Below are positions 26,055-34,680 of a stretch of 64,000 nt of DNA, piece after piece. The notes below the pieces were generated by a model. The model saw only the letters and a program-made list of their open reading frames with translations, searched no databases and was not told the origin of the DNA. Position numbers and translations under genes: made by a program. Each line of letters begins with the position of its first letter. The stretch's first letter is position 1. Location: contig JAGAYR010000021.1 in NCBI GenBank assembly GCA_017940415.1, positions 38,573 through 102,572 on the forward strand, given 5' to 3'. Source of the DNA: Lachnospiraceae bacterium (lineage in GTDB: Bacteria; Bacillota; Clostridia; Lachnospirales; Lachnospiraceae).

Positions 26055-27059
26055 TTAAATACATTTAAAACCGGCTCTTTTTGCAATCGCGATGGTCATT
26101 CCGTCTTTTGCGGTTTTCTTAAGTACAAGTTCGCATCCCGTTCCTGCACCGAGAACCGCGGATCTTTCACACACGTTATCTACACCCGTTGTCTCTCGGA
26201 CAAACTCGGATGCGGTATATTCTCCGGGTGCCTTTTTAAGAAGCTCCGCATCAAAAGAAAGAACCGGAATCCTGTATTTGTCACGAAGATTTAATATTGC
26301 TGGTTCATCTTCTTTGATATCAATGGTGCAAAGAGCATATATATCGGTTACATCGATATTGTTTTCTTTAAGTGTGTTAAGGAAATATTCTTCAACTTCG
26401 GAAGGATCTTTATCCTTCTTCATTCCCATACCCACTGTATATTTCTTGGGCTTAAGAAGGAGAAGGTGCTCTGCATCTGTTTCATCCGCAACGATCACAT
26501 CAACGGGAACCTTGGGAGGAAAGTCTTTTATGGAAAGAGTCACCTTTTTATTTTCCAATGCTCTTGAAGTGACTTTTTTAATTCCTGATTTTTCTGTGAT
26601 GGTCAGTCTGTTTTCAACAGCAAATGTATCCACGGAAAAAACATCGTTCACATCGCTGGATGTTGTGATAACAGGAATCGCATCAATGAGAGATGCTATT
26701 ATTTCCGCAAGTTTATTTGCACTTCCCGCATGACCGGACAAGATTGGAATAACAAAACTTCCCGCATCATCTATCACGATCACGGGGCAGTCTGAAAGCT
26801 TATCCTTGGGGAGTCCCGACAAAGCTCTCACTGCAATGCCTGCTGCTCCCACGAAGATAAGTGCATTGCCTTCGATAAAATTATCCGAAGTCCATTTGCA
26901 GACGTCTTCATTTACGCGGATAAAATCTTCAGGGATATCTTCTGATGAAGTAAGTGCATAGGCAGTCAAAGGCGTGATGTCTTTACCGTCACACGCCTCA
27001 TTTATCTTCTCTATTATCTTTGCTCCGTTTTTCGAAAAACAGATAGCAAGTTTCTTCAT
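26055..27059 (-). CDS. cbiG: cobalt-precorrin-5A hydrolase CbiG
   Basis: This 334-residue protein opens the lactone of cobalt-precorrin-5A, releasing the C20 fragment as acetaldehyde. The N-terminal 'NALIFVGAAGIAVRAL' and 'VIVIDDAGSFVIPILSGHAGSANKLAE' are diagnostic of CbiG. The central and C-terminal domains 'YTVGMGMKKDKDPSEVEEYF' and 'ERSAVLGAGTGCELVLKKTAKDGMTIAIAKR' are complete. It is 17 nt upstream of the next gene in an order typical of anaerobic pathways. Confidence 0.95.
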   Translation of the reverse strand: MKKLAICFSKNGAKIIEKINEACDGKDITPLTAYALTSSEDIPEDFIRVNEDVCKWTSDNFIEGNALIFVGAAGIAVRALSGLPKDKLSDCPVIVIDDAGSFVIPILSGHAGSANKLAEIIASLIDAIPVITTSSDVNDVFSVDTFAVENRLTITEKSGIKKVTSRALENKKVTLSIKDFPPKVPVDVIVADETDAEHLLLLKPKKYTVGMGMKKDKDPSEVEEYFLNTLKENNIDVTDIYALCTIDIKEDEPAILNLRDKYRIPVLSFDAELLKKAPGEYTASEFVRETTGVDNVCERSAVLGAGTGCELVLKKTAKDGMTIAIAKRAGFKCI

Positions 27060-27076
27060 ATCATCTGTCGTTTGTT

Positions 27077-27841
27077 TTATTCGGTAGTTTTTGCCTGTCT
27101 GAATTCCGTAGTAAATGTAGGATCATACAGTTTGGATCTTTCGTAATTCGAAGTCTTAACCGCATCACCCACAAGAACTATCGCAGTCTTTGTAATTCCT
27201 GCTTTCCTGCCTTCATCCGCAAGAGTTTTAAGGCTGCATACGATCTTTTTTTCTTCGGGCCATGTTGCTTTATATACAAGTGCCGCGGGAGTATCTTCTT
27301 CGTATCCTCCGGCAACAAGTCTCTTACTGAGTTCATCAAGCATTCCGGCGCTCAGGTAAATTGCCATTGATGCTTTGTGTGAAGCAAGCAGTTCTATTTT
27401 CTCAAGTTCGGGAACCGCGGTTTTCCCTTCCATCCTGGTAAGGATAAGTGTCTGTGAAATTCCGGGAAGAGTGTATTCAAGATTAAGCGATGCAGCTGCT
27501 CCGAATGCAGCGCTCACACCGGGACAGGTGGCATAGGGAATTCCTCTTTTATCAAGTTCATCCATCTGTTCTCTGATAGCCCCGTAAATGCTTGCATCTC
27601 CCGTGTGAAGTCTGACGACTTCTTTGCCGGATTCATATGCAGGGATCATCACATCAAGAACTTCCTCAAGAGTCATCTTCGCACTGTCATGAATCTCGGT
27701 GTCTTCCCCCGCATACTCAAGAAGAGCGGGATTTACAAGGCTTCCCGCATAGATGATCACGTCTGCATTTTTGATAAGTTCCATACCGCGAACGGTTATA
27801 AGATCCGTTGCCCCCGGACCCGCTCCGACAAAATTTATCAT
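27077..27841 (-). CDS. cbiF: cobalt-precorrin-4 C11-methyltransferase
   Basis: This 254-residue tetrapyrrole methylase has 'INFVGAGPGATDLITVRGMELI', 'YAGSLVNPALLEYA', 'VRLHTGDASIYGAIREQMDEL' and 'CPGVSAAFGAAASLNLEYTLP', the signature set of CbiF/CobM ('GSLVN', 'TGDxxxYGA'). It methylates C11 to give cobalt-precorrin-5A. The stop overlaps the cbiD start region by 4 nt in the leftward reading, consistent with coupled translation. Confidence 0.95.
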   Translation of the reverse strand: MINFVGAGPGATDLITVRGMELIKNADVIIYAGSLVNPALLEYAGEDTEIHDSAKMTLEEVLDVMIPAYESGKEVVRLHTGDASIYGAIREQMDELDKRGIPYATCPGVSAAFGAAASLNLEYTLPGISQTLILTRMEGKTAVPELEKIELLASHKASMAIYLSAGMLDELSKRLVAGGYEEDTPAALVYKATWPEEKKIVCSLKTLADEGRKAGITKTAIVLVGDAVKTSNYERSKLYDPTFTTEFRQAKTTE

Positions 27842-28959
27842 CCTACGATCTCTTTCTTAGCTTCTTCCATTAAGTCATCCGCGTTTTGGGTCTTACCCAA
27901 AAGGCCGTATGCATTTGCATAAACCATGCACTCAATTTCAAGTCTGTCCGCAGCTCTCTTTTTCAGGTAAAAAGAAATCTTATCCGTAATGTACTCAAAG
28001 CATTTTTCTTTTATCCCTGCGCAGACCATGATCTCAATCGCTTCTTCCGTTGCAACACAGTCAAGGATCTTCGCAAGCACTTTGTTATCTGCTCCGCACC
28101 TGATGGCAGCAGCGGCCATAAGTTCCATTCTGCAATCCCCTTCTTTGGAATGTGTGTTCATTATTCCGCCGGAGACTTTGATGAGCTTTCCGATGTGTCC
28201 GCACAGGAGCATCTTCTTAAAACCGAGTTCCGCAGCCATATCGATGGTGTCTCCGATATAGTTGGAACATTTTACCGCGCGGTCAAGATCATAGCTATAA
28301 GTATCTCTCATGAAATCCAGACCGTAATTTCCGGGAGAGATAACCGCAACAGTTAGTCCCAGTTCTTTGAGCTGGTTCAGCTCAACCCTGATGGTATCAA
28401 GAAGGGCTTTTGTACTCATAGGTTCAACAATGCCTGTTGTTCCTATGATTGATATGCCGCCTTCTATTCCAAGTCTGGGATTAAAAGTCTTAAGTGCGAT
28501 TTCCTCACCGCCCGGCACGGATATTTCAACCTGAAGTGAACCATCAAAGTCATAGAAATCCATAACCTGAATCACTTCATCTCTTATCATCATTCTGGGA
28601 ACCGAATTGATAGCTGCATTTCCTACAGGCTGGTCAAGTCCGGGACGGGTTACTACTCCCACGCCCTCTCCGCCGTCTATATATACTTTCTCACCGGATG
28701 ATTCACCGTCACCTGCGTAAGACACCTTCGCATAAACAAGACTTCCGTTTGTTATATCGGGATCATCACCGGAATCTTTTCTCACCGCACACTTAACATA
28801 GGAATCGCCTTTAGTTATATCTTCGATATCGGGACTGTAGACGATGCCCGCAGGTGTAGTGATCTCTATTTTATTTTTCACGGTGCCTCCGAGAAGCATC
28901 ATTGCGGCAGCCTTGGATGCGGCAGCGGCACAGCTTCCCGTTGTAAAGCCTTTTCTCAT
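27838..28959 (-). CDS. cbiD: cobalt-precorrin-5B C1-methyltransferase CbiD
   Basis: This 373-residue CbiD is the methyltransferase specific to the anaerobic pathway. The opening 'MRKGFTTGSCAAAASKAAAMML', then 'VYIDGGEGVGVVTRPGLDQPVGNAAINSVPR' spacing, 'IGTTGIVEPMS', and 'MLLCGHIGKLIKVSGGIMNTHS' are all characteristic. Its presence shows the oxygen-independent route in which cobalt is inserted early. The following cbiF is overlapped by 4 nt. Confidence 0.96.
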   Translation of the reverse strand: MRKGFTTGSCAAAASKAAAMMLLGGTVKNKIEITTPAGIVYSPDIEDITKGDSYVKCAVRKDSGDDPDITNGSLVYAKVSYAGDGESSGEKVYIDGGEGVGVVTRPGLDQPVGNAAINSVPRMMIRDEVIQVMDFYDFDGSLQVEISVPGGEEIALKTFNPRLGIEGGISIIGTTGIVEPMSTKALLDTIRVELNQLKELGLTVAVISPGNYGLDFMRDTYSYDLDRAVKCSNYIGDTIDMAAELGFKKMLLCGHIGKLIKVSGGIMNTHSKEGDCRMELMAAAAIRCGADNKVLAKILDCVATEEAIEIMVCAGIKEKCFEYITDKISFYLKKRAADRLEIECMVYANAYGLLGKTQNADDLMEEAKKEIVG

Positions 28960-28971
28960 TAAAGTATGCCT

Positions 28972-29595
28972 TTACATGTTATATAAAACGGCATTGCATA
29001 TTGCAGCAGCAATATTACTTCCGCCTTTTCTTCCTCTGTTGATGATGTAAGGAACATCAGAATCAAGGAAAAGCTCCTTGGATGCAACGACATTAACAAA
29101 ACCTACAGGAACACCTATTACAAACTTAGGCTTATAGGTCCCCTCTTCCATCATCTCATGAAGTCTTATAAGTGCCGTGGGTGCATTACCTATCGCAAAT
29201 ATGACATCTTTGTCAAGTTTTGCCGCCTTTTCCATGGATACGGCAGCCCTTGTCACGCCTCTGTCTTTTGCCTCAGCCGCAACATCTTCATCAGCCATGA
29301 AGCAAAAAGCCTCACCTCCGAATGTTGCCAGCTTCTTTTTATTCACACCCGCAAGTCCCATATTGGTATCGGTAACGATAACCGCACCGCCCCTTATGAG
29401 TTCCTTCATCTTCTCTACCGCACCTTCGGAAAAAGAAAGAGTCTCGGCATAGTCAAAATCCGCGGATGTATGGATGCAGCGTTTTATCACAAGTTCGTTT
29501 TCTTTGGGAAGGACAATGCCTTTCTCTTCAAGCTCACTTGAGATTATTTCAAAACTTCTTTTTTCAATTTCGGCAGGACCCAATTTCTCAAACAA
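28972..29595 (-). CDS. cbiC: cobalt-precorrin-8 methylmutase
   Basis: This 207-residue CbiC moves the methyl group from C11 to C12 to form cobyrinate. 'KRCIHTSADFDYAETLSFS' contains the conserved catalytic histidine in the R-x-IHT-x-D motif. 'VTDTNMGLAGVNKKKLATFGGEAFCFM' and 'AIGNAPTALIRLHEMMEEG', with 'VIGVPVGFVNVVASKE', complete the family pattern. It overlaps the cobD gene by 8 nt and is 12 nt before cbiD. Confidence 0.96.
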   Translation of the reverse strand: MFEKLGPAEIEKRSFEIISSELEEKGIVLPKENELVIKRCIHTSADFDYAETLSFSEGAVEKMKELIRGGAVIVTDTNMGLAGVNKKKLATFGGEAFCFMADEDVAAEAKDRGVTRAAVSMEKAAKLDKDVIFAIGNAPTALIRLHEMMEEGTYKPKFVIGVPVGFVNVVASKELFLDSDVPYIINRGRKGGSNIAAAICNAVLYNM

Positions 29596-30640
29596 GGCAT
29601 TCTCCGATCGCTTCGATAAGTTTTTCGTTATCTTCTTTGCATCTTACGGCAATTCTGTAATAGCCTTTTCCGAGGCTGGGATAATCATCGCATTCCCTGA
29701 TGAGGATTCCCTTTTCAAGAAGTTTGGGCTTCAGTCCTTCGGGGCCTTCAAAAAGAACGAAGGAAGTATCGCTGTCGTATACTCCGAATCCGAAACCTTT
29801 AAGTTCCTTCGTCAGATATTTCCTTCCGCACTTCACTGCTTCGAGAGTTTCTTTGAGGAACTTCCCGCTCTTCATGATGTCATAGCCCGTACTGATTACA
29901 GCCTCACTGGTGACGGGAAGATTCCATTCGGGAACCTGCTTTGCAATTTCCCTTATACCTTCATGTGAACCCAGCACTACGCCGGCCCTGATACCGGGCA
30001 CGCAGAAAAGTTTTGTAAAAGATCTTAATATATAGAGGTTATCGTATTTTCTGAGAAGATTTATGCTCTTGGTTCTGAATGAACCTTTGCATCCTTTCGA
30101 AAGCAAATAAAAACTCTCATCCAGAATTACCGTTGCTCCGGCTTCGTTTGCTTTCCTTATCATTTCATTAAAAACATCTTCTTTTATATTCTTGCCGGTG
30201 GGATTAATGGGATCGCACAAAAATACCAGATCCGTTTTGTCCGTGATGGACTTTGTATCCTCCATAGTAAGGTCAAATCCGGATTCCTTCATGGTGTTGT
30301 GATACAGAATATCAACACCTGCTCCGTCAAGCGCCCTCTCATAACCCGTGTAGGAAGGTGCAAAGATAAGAGCATTTGCCGGGCGAAGGCTTCTTACGAT
30401 GGCAGGGATAAGTTCCGATGCACCGCATCCCGCAAATACATTGCCGAAATCAAGCCCTTCCAGATCTGCTATCTTTTCCCTCACAAGTCTCTGATTCTGA
30501 TCGGGGTATTCTTCGCTTCGCTCAAGTGCTTTGATCAGCGCCTCTTTCATCTCCGGAAGTATTCCCAGAGGATTAAGATTGATTGAAAAATCTATATTAA
30601 CTTTGTTTCTGTAAATATCTCCGCCGTGTGACATATTCAC
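29588..30640 (-). CDS. cobD: threonine-phosphate decarboxylase (PLP-dependent)
   Basis: This 350-residue class I/II aminotransferase-fold enzyme begins 'MNMSHGGDIYRNKVNIDFSINLNPLG', the typical CobD start. 'LCDPINPTGKNIKEDVF' and 'RSFTKLFCVPGIRAGVVLG', with the PLP lysine in 'FTKLF', are intact. It decarboxylates L-threonine phosphate to (R)-1-aminopropan-2-ol phosphate, the linker between corrin ring and nucleotide loop. A 77-bp gap separates it from the upstream cbiB, one of the few gaps in this operon. Confidence 0.93.
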   Translation of the reverse strand: MNMSHGGDIYRNKVNIDFSINLNPLGILPEMKEALIKALERSEEYPDQNQRLVREKIADLEGLDFGNVFAGCGASELIPAIVRSLRPANALIFAPSYTGYERALDGAGVDILYHNTMKESGFDLTMEDTKSITDKTDLVFLCDPINPTGKNIKEDVFNEMIRKANEAGATVILDESFYLLSKGCKGSFRTKSINLLRKYDNLYILRSFTKLFCVPGIRAGVVLGSHEGIREIAKQVPEWNLPVTSEAVISTGYDIMKSGKFLKETLEAVKCGRKYLTKELKGFGFGVYDSDTSFVLFEGPEGLKPKLLEKGILIRECDDYPSLGKGYYRIAVRCKEDNEKLIEAIGECLV

Positions 30641-30717
30641 CTGCTTTCGTTGCCGGTGAGTAACCGAAGACGGTTCTCAAAGGCTCAAATAGTTTATATG
30701 TTACATGTGACAATGCT

Positions 30718-31722
30718 TCAAAGCATAACAATCATGATGATTAAAACTATGACAATCACTGATATTGCTTCCGTCATGAACATGAGTGCATTTGATCTTG
30801 CAACATCTCTTACTTCCGCATGTCTTTTCTCATCTCCGATGAACGGTTTATCAACCATAACACCGCCATAGAGGTGAGGTCCTCCAAGCTTAAGCCCCAG
30901 TGCTCCCGCACATACACTTTCTGTCTGTGCAGAATTGGGGGACTTGTGATTAAGCCTGTCTCTTTTCCATATCTTTGCAGCGCCTGCAGGATCGTATGAT
31001 TCGGAAAAGAGTCTAAGTACAAACGCACCCGCTATCATGAACAGTGCACTGATTCTTGAAGGAAAATAGTTAAAAACATCATCGGCCTTCGCCGCAAAAA
31101 ATCCGAAATCCTTGTACCTGTCATTCTTATATCCCAGCATGGAATCCATGGTATTGACCGCTTTGTATAAGAATCCCAGGATGGGTCCTCCGATTGCCGT
31201 ATAGATGAGAGGAGCTATAACTCCGTCGGATGTATTTTCCGAAACAGTCTCAACCGCAGCTTTTATGATCTCTTCCTCGGAAAGCTCAGCAGTGTCTCTT
31301 CCCACTATCATGGAAAGCTTGTATCTTGCTCCGGGGATATCTCCCTTCTTCAGTTCCTTTGAAACCGCCATGCTTTCCTTGCATAGACTTCTTGCAGCAA
31401 GGATGTAACAAGTAAGAATGCTCTCAACAACAATCCCCAGATATTTATTTATCAGGTACGCCCCGACCACGATCAATGTTGAAAACAAAAGGGTAGTCAG
31501 GATGACAATAAACCAAGTCAGGATTCCGCGTCTTTTTTCTCCCTTCGGATCTCGGTTTTCAACTCCTTTTGTCTCACCAAGAAGTTTCTTTTCAAGAACC
31601 ATTATAAACCTTCCGATATCCTTTATGGGATGGGGCATGAAATAAGGATCTCCGATAATCTGATCAAGCAAAATTCCGCAGATCAACGCGGTCATATGTA
31701 GTTGCAACAATGTTTTTACCAT
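30718..31722 (-). CDS. cbiB: adenosylcobinamide-phosphate synthase (membrane)
   Basis: This 334-residue integral membrane enzyme attaches aminopropanol phosphate to adenosylcobyric acid. 'ICGILLDQIIGDPYFMPHPIKDIGRFI' is the diagnostic N-terminus; 'VGRDTAELSEEEIIKAAVETVSENTSDGVIAPL' and 'MDSMLGYKNDRYKDFGFFAAKADDVFNY' spacing follow. I keep the ATG at 31722, which has GGAG just upstream and overlaps the phosphatase gene by 59 nt. A later ATG (31695) would be nearer the usual N-terminus. Confidence 0.94.
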   Translation of the reverse strand: MVKTLLQLHMTALICGILLDQIIGDPYFMPHPIKDIGRFIMVLEKKLLGETKGVENRDPKGEKRRGILTWFIVILTTLLFSTLIVVGAYLINKYLGIVVESILTCYILAARSLCKESMAVSKELKKGDIPGARYKLSMIVGRDTAELSEEEIIKAAVETVSENTSDGVIAPLIYTAIGGPILGFLYKAVNTMDSMLGYKNDRYKDFGFFAAKADDVFNYFPSRISALFMIAGAFVLRLFSESYDPAGAAKIWKRDRLNHKSPNSAQTESVCAGALGLKLGGPHLYGGVMVDKPFIGDEKRHAEVRDVARSNALMFMTEAISVIVIVLIIMIVML

Positions 31723-32281
31723 CGGTCTCCAGATCCATAAACCAGCAGTCCAGGTTCTTAGTCATAAAATGAAAATAGTTTTCTCCGGTGAGGTGACTCA
31801 AAAGTCCCATAATATTTCCACAATGACAGACTATTGCAATGCATTCGTCCTCAGTCATATCACCAAGTGCCTTCATCAGGCCTGTCAGAGATCTTTCGAT
31901 TAGATCCTCTCTTTTCTCGGCACCGGGGATGGGATCTTCACCGTTTGAATTGATCCACTCCTGATAAACAGGATCACCGTTAAGATCGTTATAATTCTTT
32001 CCTTCAAAATATCCGAAGTCTGTCTCGGTGAATTCATCGATAACATTCAGCTCGCGGTCATCAAATAAGATCCGCGCGGTTTCCCTTGCTCTGATCATAG
32101 GTCCGCAATAAACCTTTTTAATCTGTTTATAAAACGATGCGGGAATCCGGGAACGTAATTCCTCCGCCTCTTTTATTCCTTGTTCACAGAGGGGTTGATT
32201 GTTTCTTACGCCTATATATCTCTTCTCGGTATTTCCGATCGTCACTCCGTGTCTTATCAGATAAACTTTCTTTTGTGCCAT
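31664..32281 (-). CDS. cobC: CobC-like histidine phosphatase
   Basis: The start chosen is the ATG 32281-32279, which overlaps the cobS stop as TGATG, giving 205 residues starting 'MAQKKVYLIRHGVTIGN'. It is a histidine-phosphatase-fold protein with catalytic 'LIRHG', 'CGPMIRARETARI', 'ETDFGYFEGKNY' and 'IAIVCHCGNIMGLLSHL'. In this operon the expected role is alpha-ribazole-5'-phosphate or adenosylcobalamin-5'-phosphate dephosphorylation. Substrate specificity within this superfamily is hard to read from sequence, so the symbol rests on context. Confidence 0.82.
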   Translation of the reverse strand: MAQKKVYLIRHGVTIGNTEKRYIGVRNNQPLCEQGIKEAEELRSRIPASFYKQIKKVYCGPMIRARETARILFDDRELNVIDEFTETDFGYFEGKNYNDLNGDPVYQEWINSNGEDPIPGAEKREDLIERSLTGLMKALGDMTEDECIAIVCHCGNIMGLLSHLTGENYFHFMTKNLDCWFMDLETDGKNIVATTYDRVDLRNFA

Positions 32282-33063
32282 CAAATAAACCTCAAAATCA
32301 AAATCACCAAAGCAACCATGCATGCGGCTCCTGTTTCCGATACGCTCACAAACAGCCCCGCAGTATCACCGGTAACTCCGCCGAATTCTTTGTTTGTTTT
32401 CTTTTTATAATAAAGTGTGTATCCCGCAAAAAATAAAAGTACGGGAAGTGCAGTAACAGGATCAAGAACGATCATGGAGACAGCTGCGGCTGCAAGCTGA
32501 ACCGACAATAAAGCCACAGTACCTTTCCTGACATTACCCGCTTCCTTAGAGAGCATTCCGCTTTTTTTCGCTTTCTTTAAAAAGAGAGAAGTCAGTCCGG
32601 AGATGCATCTGCTTACAACAAAGATAAGTGAACATGCGATCACTGTCTCTTTGGTCAGTTCTTCCGATGTAAGGATAAATATGGAAGAAGCCAGTGCAAT
32701 CAGAATCAGTTTTACAAGTGAGATTACCGAGAACGCTCCGATGTGTGGATCTTTTAATATCTCAAGTTTCTTCTCATGCTCTCCGTAAGAATTCAGTGCA
32801 TCGGATGTATCCATGAAACCGTCCAGATGAAATCCTCCGGTGATAAGTATGGGAAGAAGAACGGAAAGAATCGCCCTGACATACAGATCAATCCGGGTCA
32901 AAGGACCGATATTCAGCAGACAGATAAGAGCTCCGATGACTGCTCCGACCAAAGGAAAGAAATCAAGGCTCGTTGCCATGTCATCCTCTCTCCATTCGAA
33001 GCGGGGCATGGGTATCCTCGAATATAACGTAAATGAAATTGCCAGTCTTCTGAATATCTTCAA
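32281..33063 (-). CDS. cobS: adenosylcobinamide-GDP ribazoletransferase
   Basis: This membrane enzyme joins adenosylcobinamide-GDP to alpha-ribazole. I favour the TTG at 33063 (260 residues), with AAGGA 8 nt upstream and lying just past the cobU stop. ATGs up to 33108 would overlap cobU by more. The sequence has 'FTLYSRIPMP', 'ATSLDFFPLVGAVIGAL', the catalytic 'GGFHLDGFMDTSDAL' and 'ILKDPHIGAFSVISLV', all standard CobS motifs, and about six hydrophobic segments. Confidence 0.92.
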   Translation of the reverse strand: MKIFRRLAISFTLYSRIPMPRFEWREDDMATSLDFFPLVGAVIGALICLLNIGPLTRIDLYVRAILSVLLPILITGGFHLDGFMDTSDALNSYGEHEKKLEILKDPHIGAFSVISLVKLILIALASSIFILTSEELTKETVIACSLIFVVSRCISGLTSLFLKKAKKSGMLSKEAGNVRKGTVALLSVQLAAAAVSMIVLDPVTALPVLLFFAGYTLYYKKKTNKEFGGVTGDTAGLFVSVSETGAACMVALVILILRFI

Positions 33064-33067
33064 ATGA

Positions 33068-33613
33068 TTATCCTTCGATTTCTTTAAGCAGATCATGAAC
33101 CTCATCACAAAAAGGAGTTATAAGTTCATTTGTCCTGCTCAATGTCTTAACGTAAAATCTGGTGGCATCATCATAGCCTTCACCGTCAGGGTCATATTCA
33201 TTGGTTACGATGATAAGATTGTGAACATTTTCCGATAAAGCTTTGATCTCGTTTGCAGCTTTCGATGCGATATCGTCACATGCTTTTTCAAGGTCTGCTG
33301 CAGCGATGTCAAAATCCGGATCGTCAAAAATATAATTCGAAACAAGATTTGCAACGCACTCAAGCAAAACCGTTGAAGCCTTTGCATCACCCTTATCGTC
33401 TAAAATACCTGCAATGTCTTTTTGCTTTTCTATGGTTATAAAGCCTTTTCCATCGCGCTGCTTTCTGTGCTTTGCAACGCGTTCTCTTCCGGCATCATCC
33501 ATAACATTCATGGTTGCCAGATAATAGACCTTCTCGTCTCCGGTCTCCAATGCAAGCTTTTCCGCAAGGAGTGATTTACCGGTATTTGATTTTCCGATGA
33601 CAATCGCGATCAT
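33068..33613 (-). CDS. cobU: adenosylcobinamide kinase / guanylyltransferase
   Basis: The 181-residue CobU phosphorylates adenosylcobinamide and then adds GMP. The P-loop is 'GKSNTGKS' at residues 7-14 (the family usually has GGARSGKS, so this is a divergent loop with the Lys kept). 'YYLATMNVMDDAGRERVAKHRKQR' contains the conserved nucleophilic-histidine region, and 'VLLECVANLVSNYIF' and 'LIIVTNEYDPDGEG' replace the usual 'VDCLTLWLSN' and 'VSNEVG' motifs. Divergent but positioned exactly where expected, between cobS and cobT. Confidence 0.85.
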   Translation of the reverse strand: MIAIVIGKSNTGKSLLAEKLALETGDEKVYYLATMNVMDDAGRERVAKHRKQRDGKGFITIEKQKDIAGILDDKGDAKASTVLLECVANLVSNYIFDDPDFDIAAADLEKACDDIASKAANEIKALSENVHNLIIVTNEYDPDGEGYDDATRFYVKTLSRTNELITPFCDEVHDLLKEIEG

Positions 33614-34680
33614 TTACCGTCATACCTTTCGTACTCTTCTATGGGTGTATCGGCAAAATTCGTTCCGCTTTTGTACATTGACATCACCATATCAAGAAGC
33701 GGGAAAAGCATAACCGCACCGGTTCCTTCGCCAAGAGCAAGTCGTCCGTATATCACGGGATCAAGTCCAAGTTCTTCGGACAGAATCTTCATTCCGATTT
33801 CTTTTCCCATATGGGATGCGATCATATATTCACTGCATCCGGGAACAAGGCGGTTAGCAATAAGGGCTGCGACCATGCTGATAAATCCGTCGATCACAAT
33901 GGGTACTTTATAAACGGCGCCGCCGATAAAAACTCCGGTCAGACCCACGATATCAAGTCCGCCGACTCTGCAAAGCGCATCAAAAGCATCTTTGCACCCT
34001 TCAGGGAAATGGAAGGCAAGAGCCTTTTCTATTACCTCTATTTTACGGCTAAGTCCCTCATCCGACAAACCCGCACCTCTTCCGGTGCATTTTGCAGGCT
34101 CAAGTCTCGTAAGAGCGCTTAAAAGTGCCGATGAAGTGGTTGTATTTCCGATTCCCATCTCACCCGTTGCTATGATGGAAATACTTTTGTCTTTAAGGTC
34201 TTTTACACAGGCCATACCTGTCTCAATTGCTTTCAGAGCTTCATCCCCTGTCATGGCAGGCTCGTGAAGGAAATTCTTTGTTCCTTTTGCAACCTTTCTG
34301 TCAAGAACACCTTCGGGAGTATCATCAGAATCGATTCCAATATCAACCGTGAGAATGTGGGCGGGATAGTCTTTAAGCATGATGCCGACAGAGCTTTTCT
34401 TTTGTCCCATAAGTGCCGCGACTTCATAAGTAACTTCCTTGCCGGTCTGGGATACGCCTTCAGCAACAATGCCGTTGTCGGCGCACATTATGATGAGACC
34501 CTTTTCCGTCAGGTCAAAATCCACATTCCCGACAATGCCTGCAATCCTGCAAACAGTATCTTCAAAGGAGCCGAGACCGTCGATGGGCTTGGCAAGTGCA
34601 TCCCATTTTTTCTTAGCCTCAGCTTTGAGTTTAGGATCGGGCATTTCAATTTTTATATTGTGAAGTTCAGACTTTGTCAT
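33610..34680 (-). CDS. cobT: nicotinate-nucleotide:dimethylbenzimidazole phosphoribosyltransferase
   Basis: This 356-residue CobT activates the lower-ligand base to alpha-ribazole phosphate. 'WDALAKPIDGLGSFEDTVCRIAGI' is the characteristic N-terminus. 'MCADNGIVAEGVSQTGKEVT', 'GEMGIGNTTTSSALL' and 'GLDIVGLTGVFIGGA' and the C-terminal catalytic glutamate region 'LGEGTGAVMLFPLLDM' are all present. It overlaps cobU by ATGA and follows the fused ABC-ATPase/CbiP gene by another ATGA overlap. Confidence 0.95.
   Translation of the reverse strand: MTKSELHNIKIEMPDPKLKAEAKKKWDALAKPIDGLGSFEDTVCRIAGIVGNVDFDLTEKGLIIMCADNGIVAEGVSQTGKEVTYEVAALMGQKKSSVGIMLKDYPAHILTVDIGIDSDDTPEGVLDRKVAKGTKNFLHEPAMTGDEALKAIETGMACVKDLKDKSISIIATGEMGIGNTTTSSALLSALTRLEPAKCTGRGAGLSDEGLSRKIEVIEKALAFHFPEGCKDAFDALCRVGGLDIVGLTGVFIGGAVYKVPIVIDGFISMVAALIANRLVPGCSEYMIASHMGKEIGMKILSEELGLDPVIYGRLALGEGTGAVMLFPLLDMVMSMYKSGTNFADTPIEEYERYDGK

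Noticed and set aside
31664-31722. Frameshift between the phosphatase and cbiB
   Set aside because: Both frames are complete with all family motifs; the 59-nt overlap reflects start choice.
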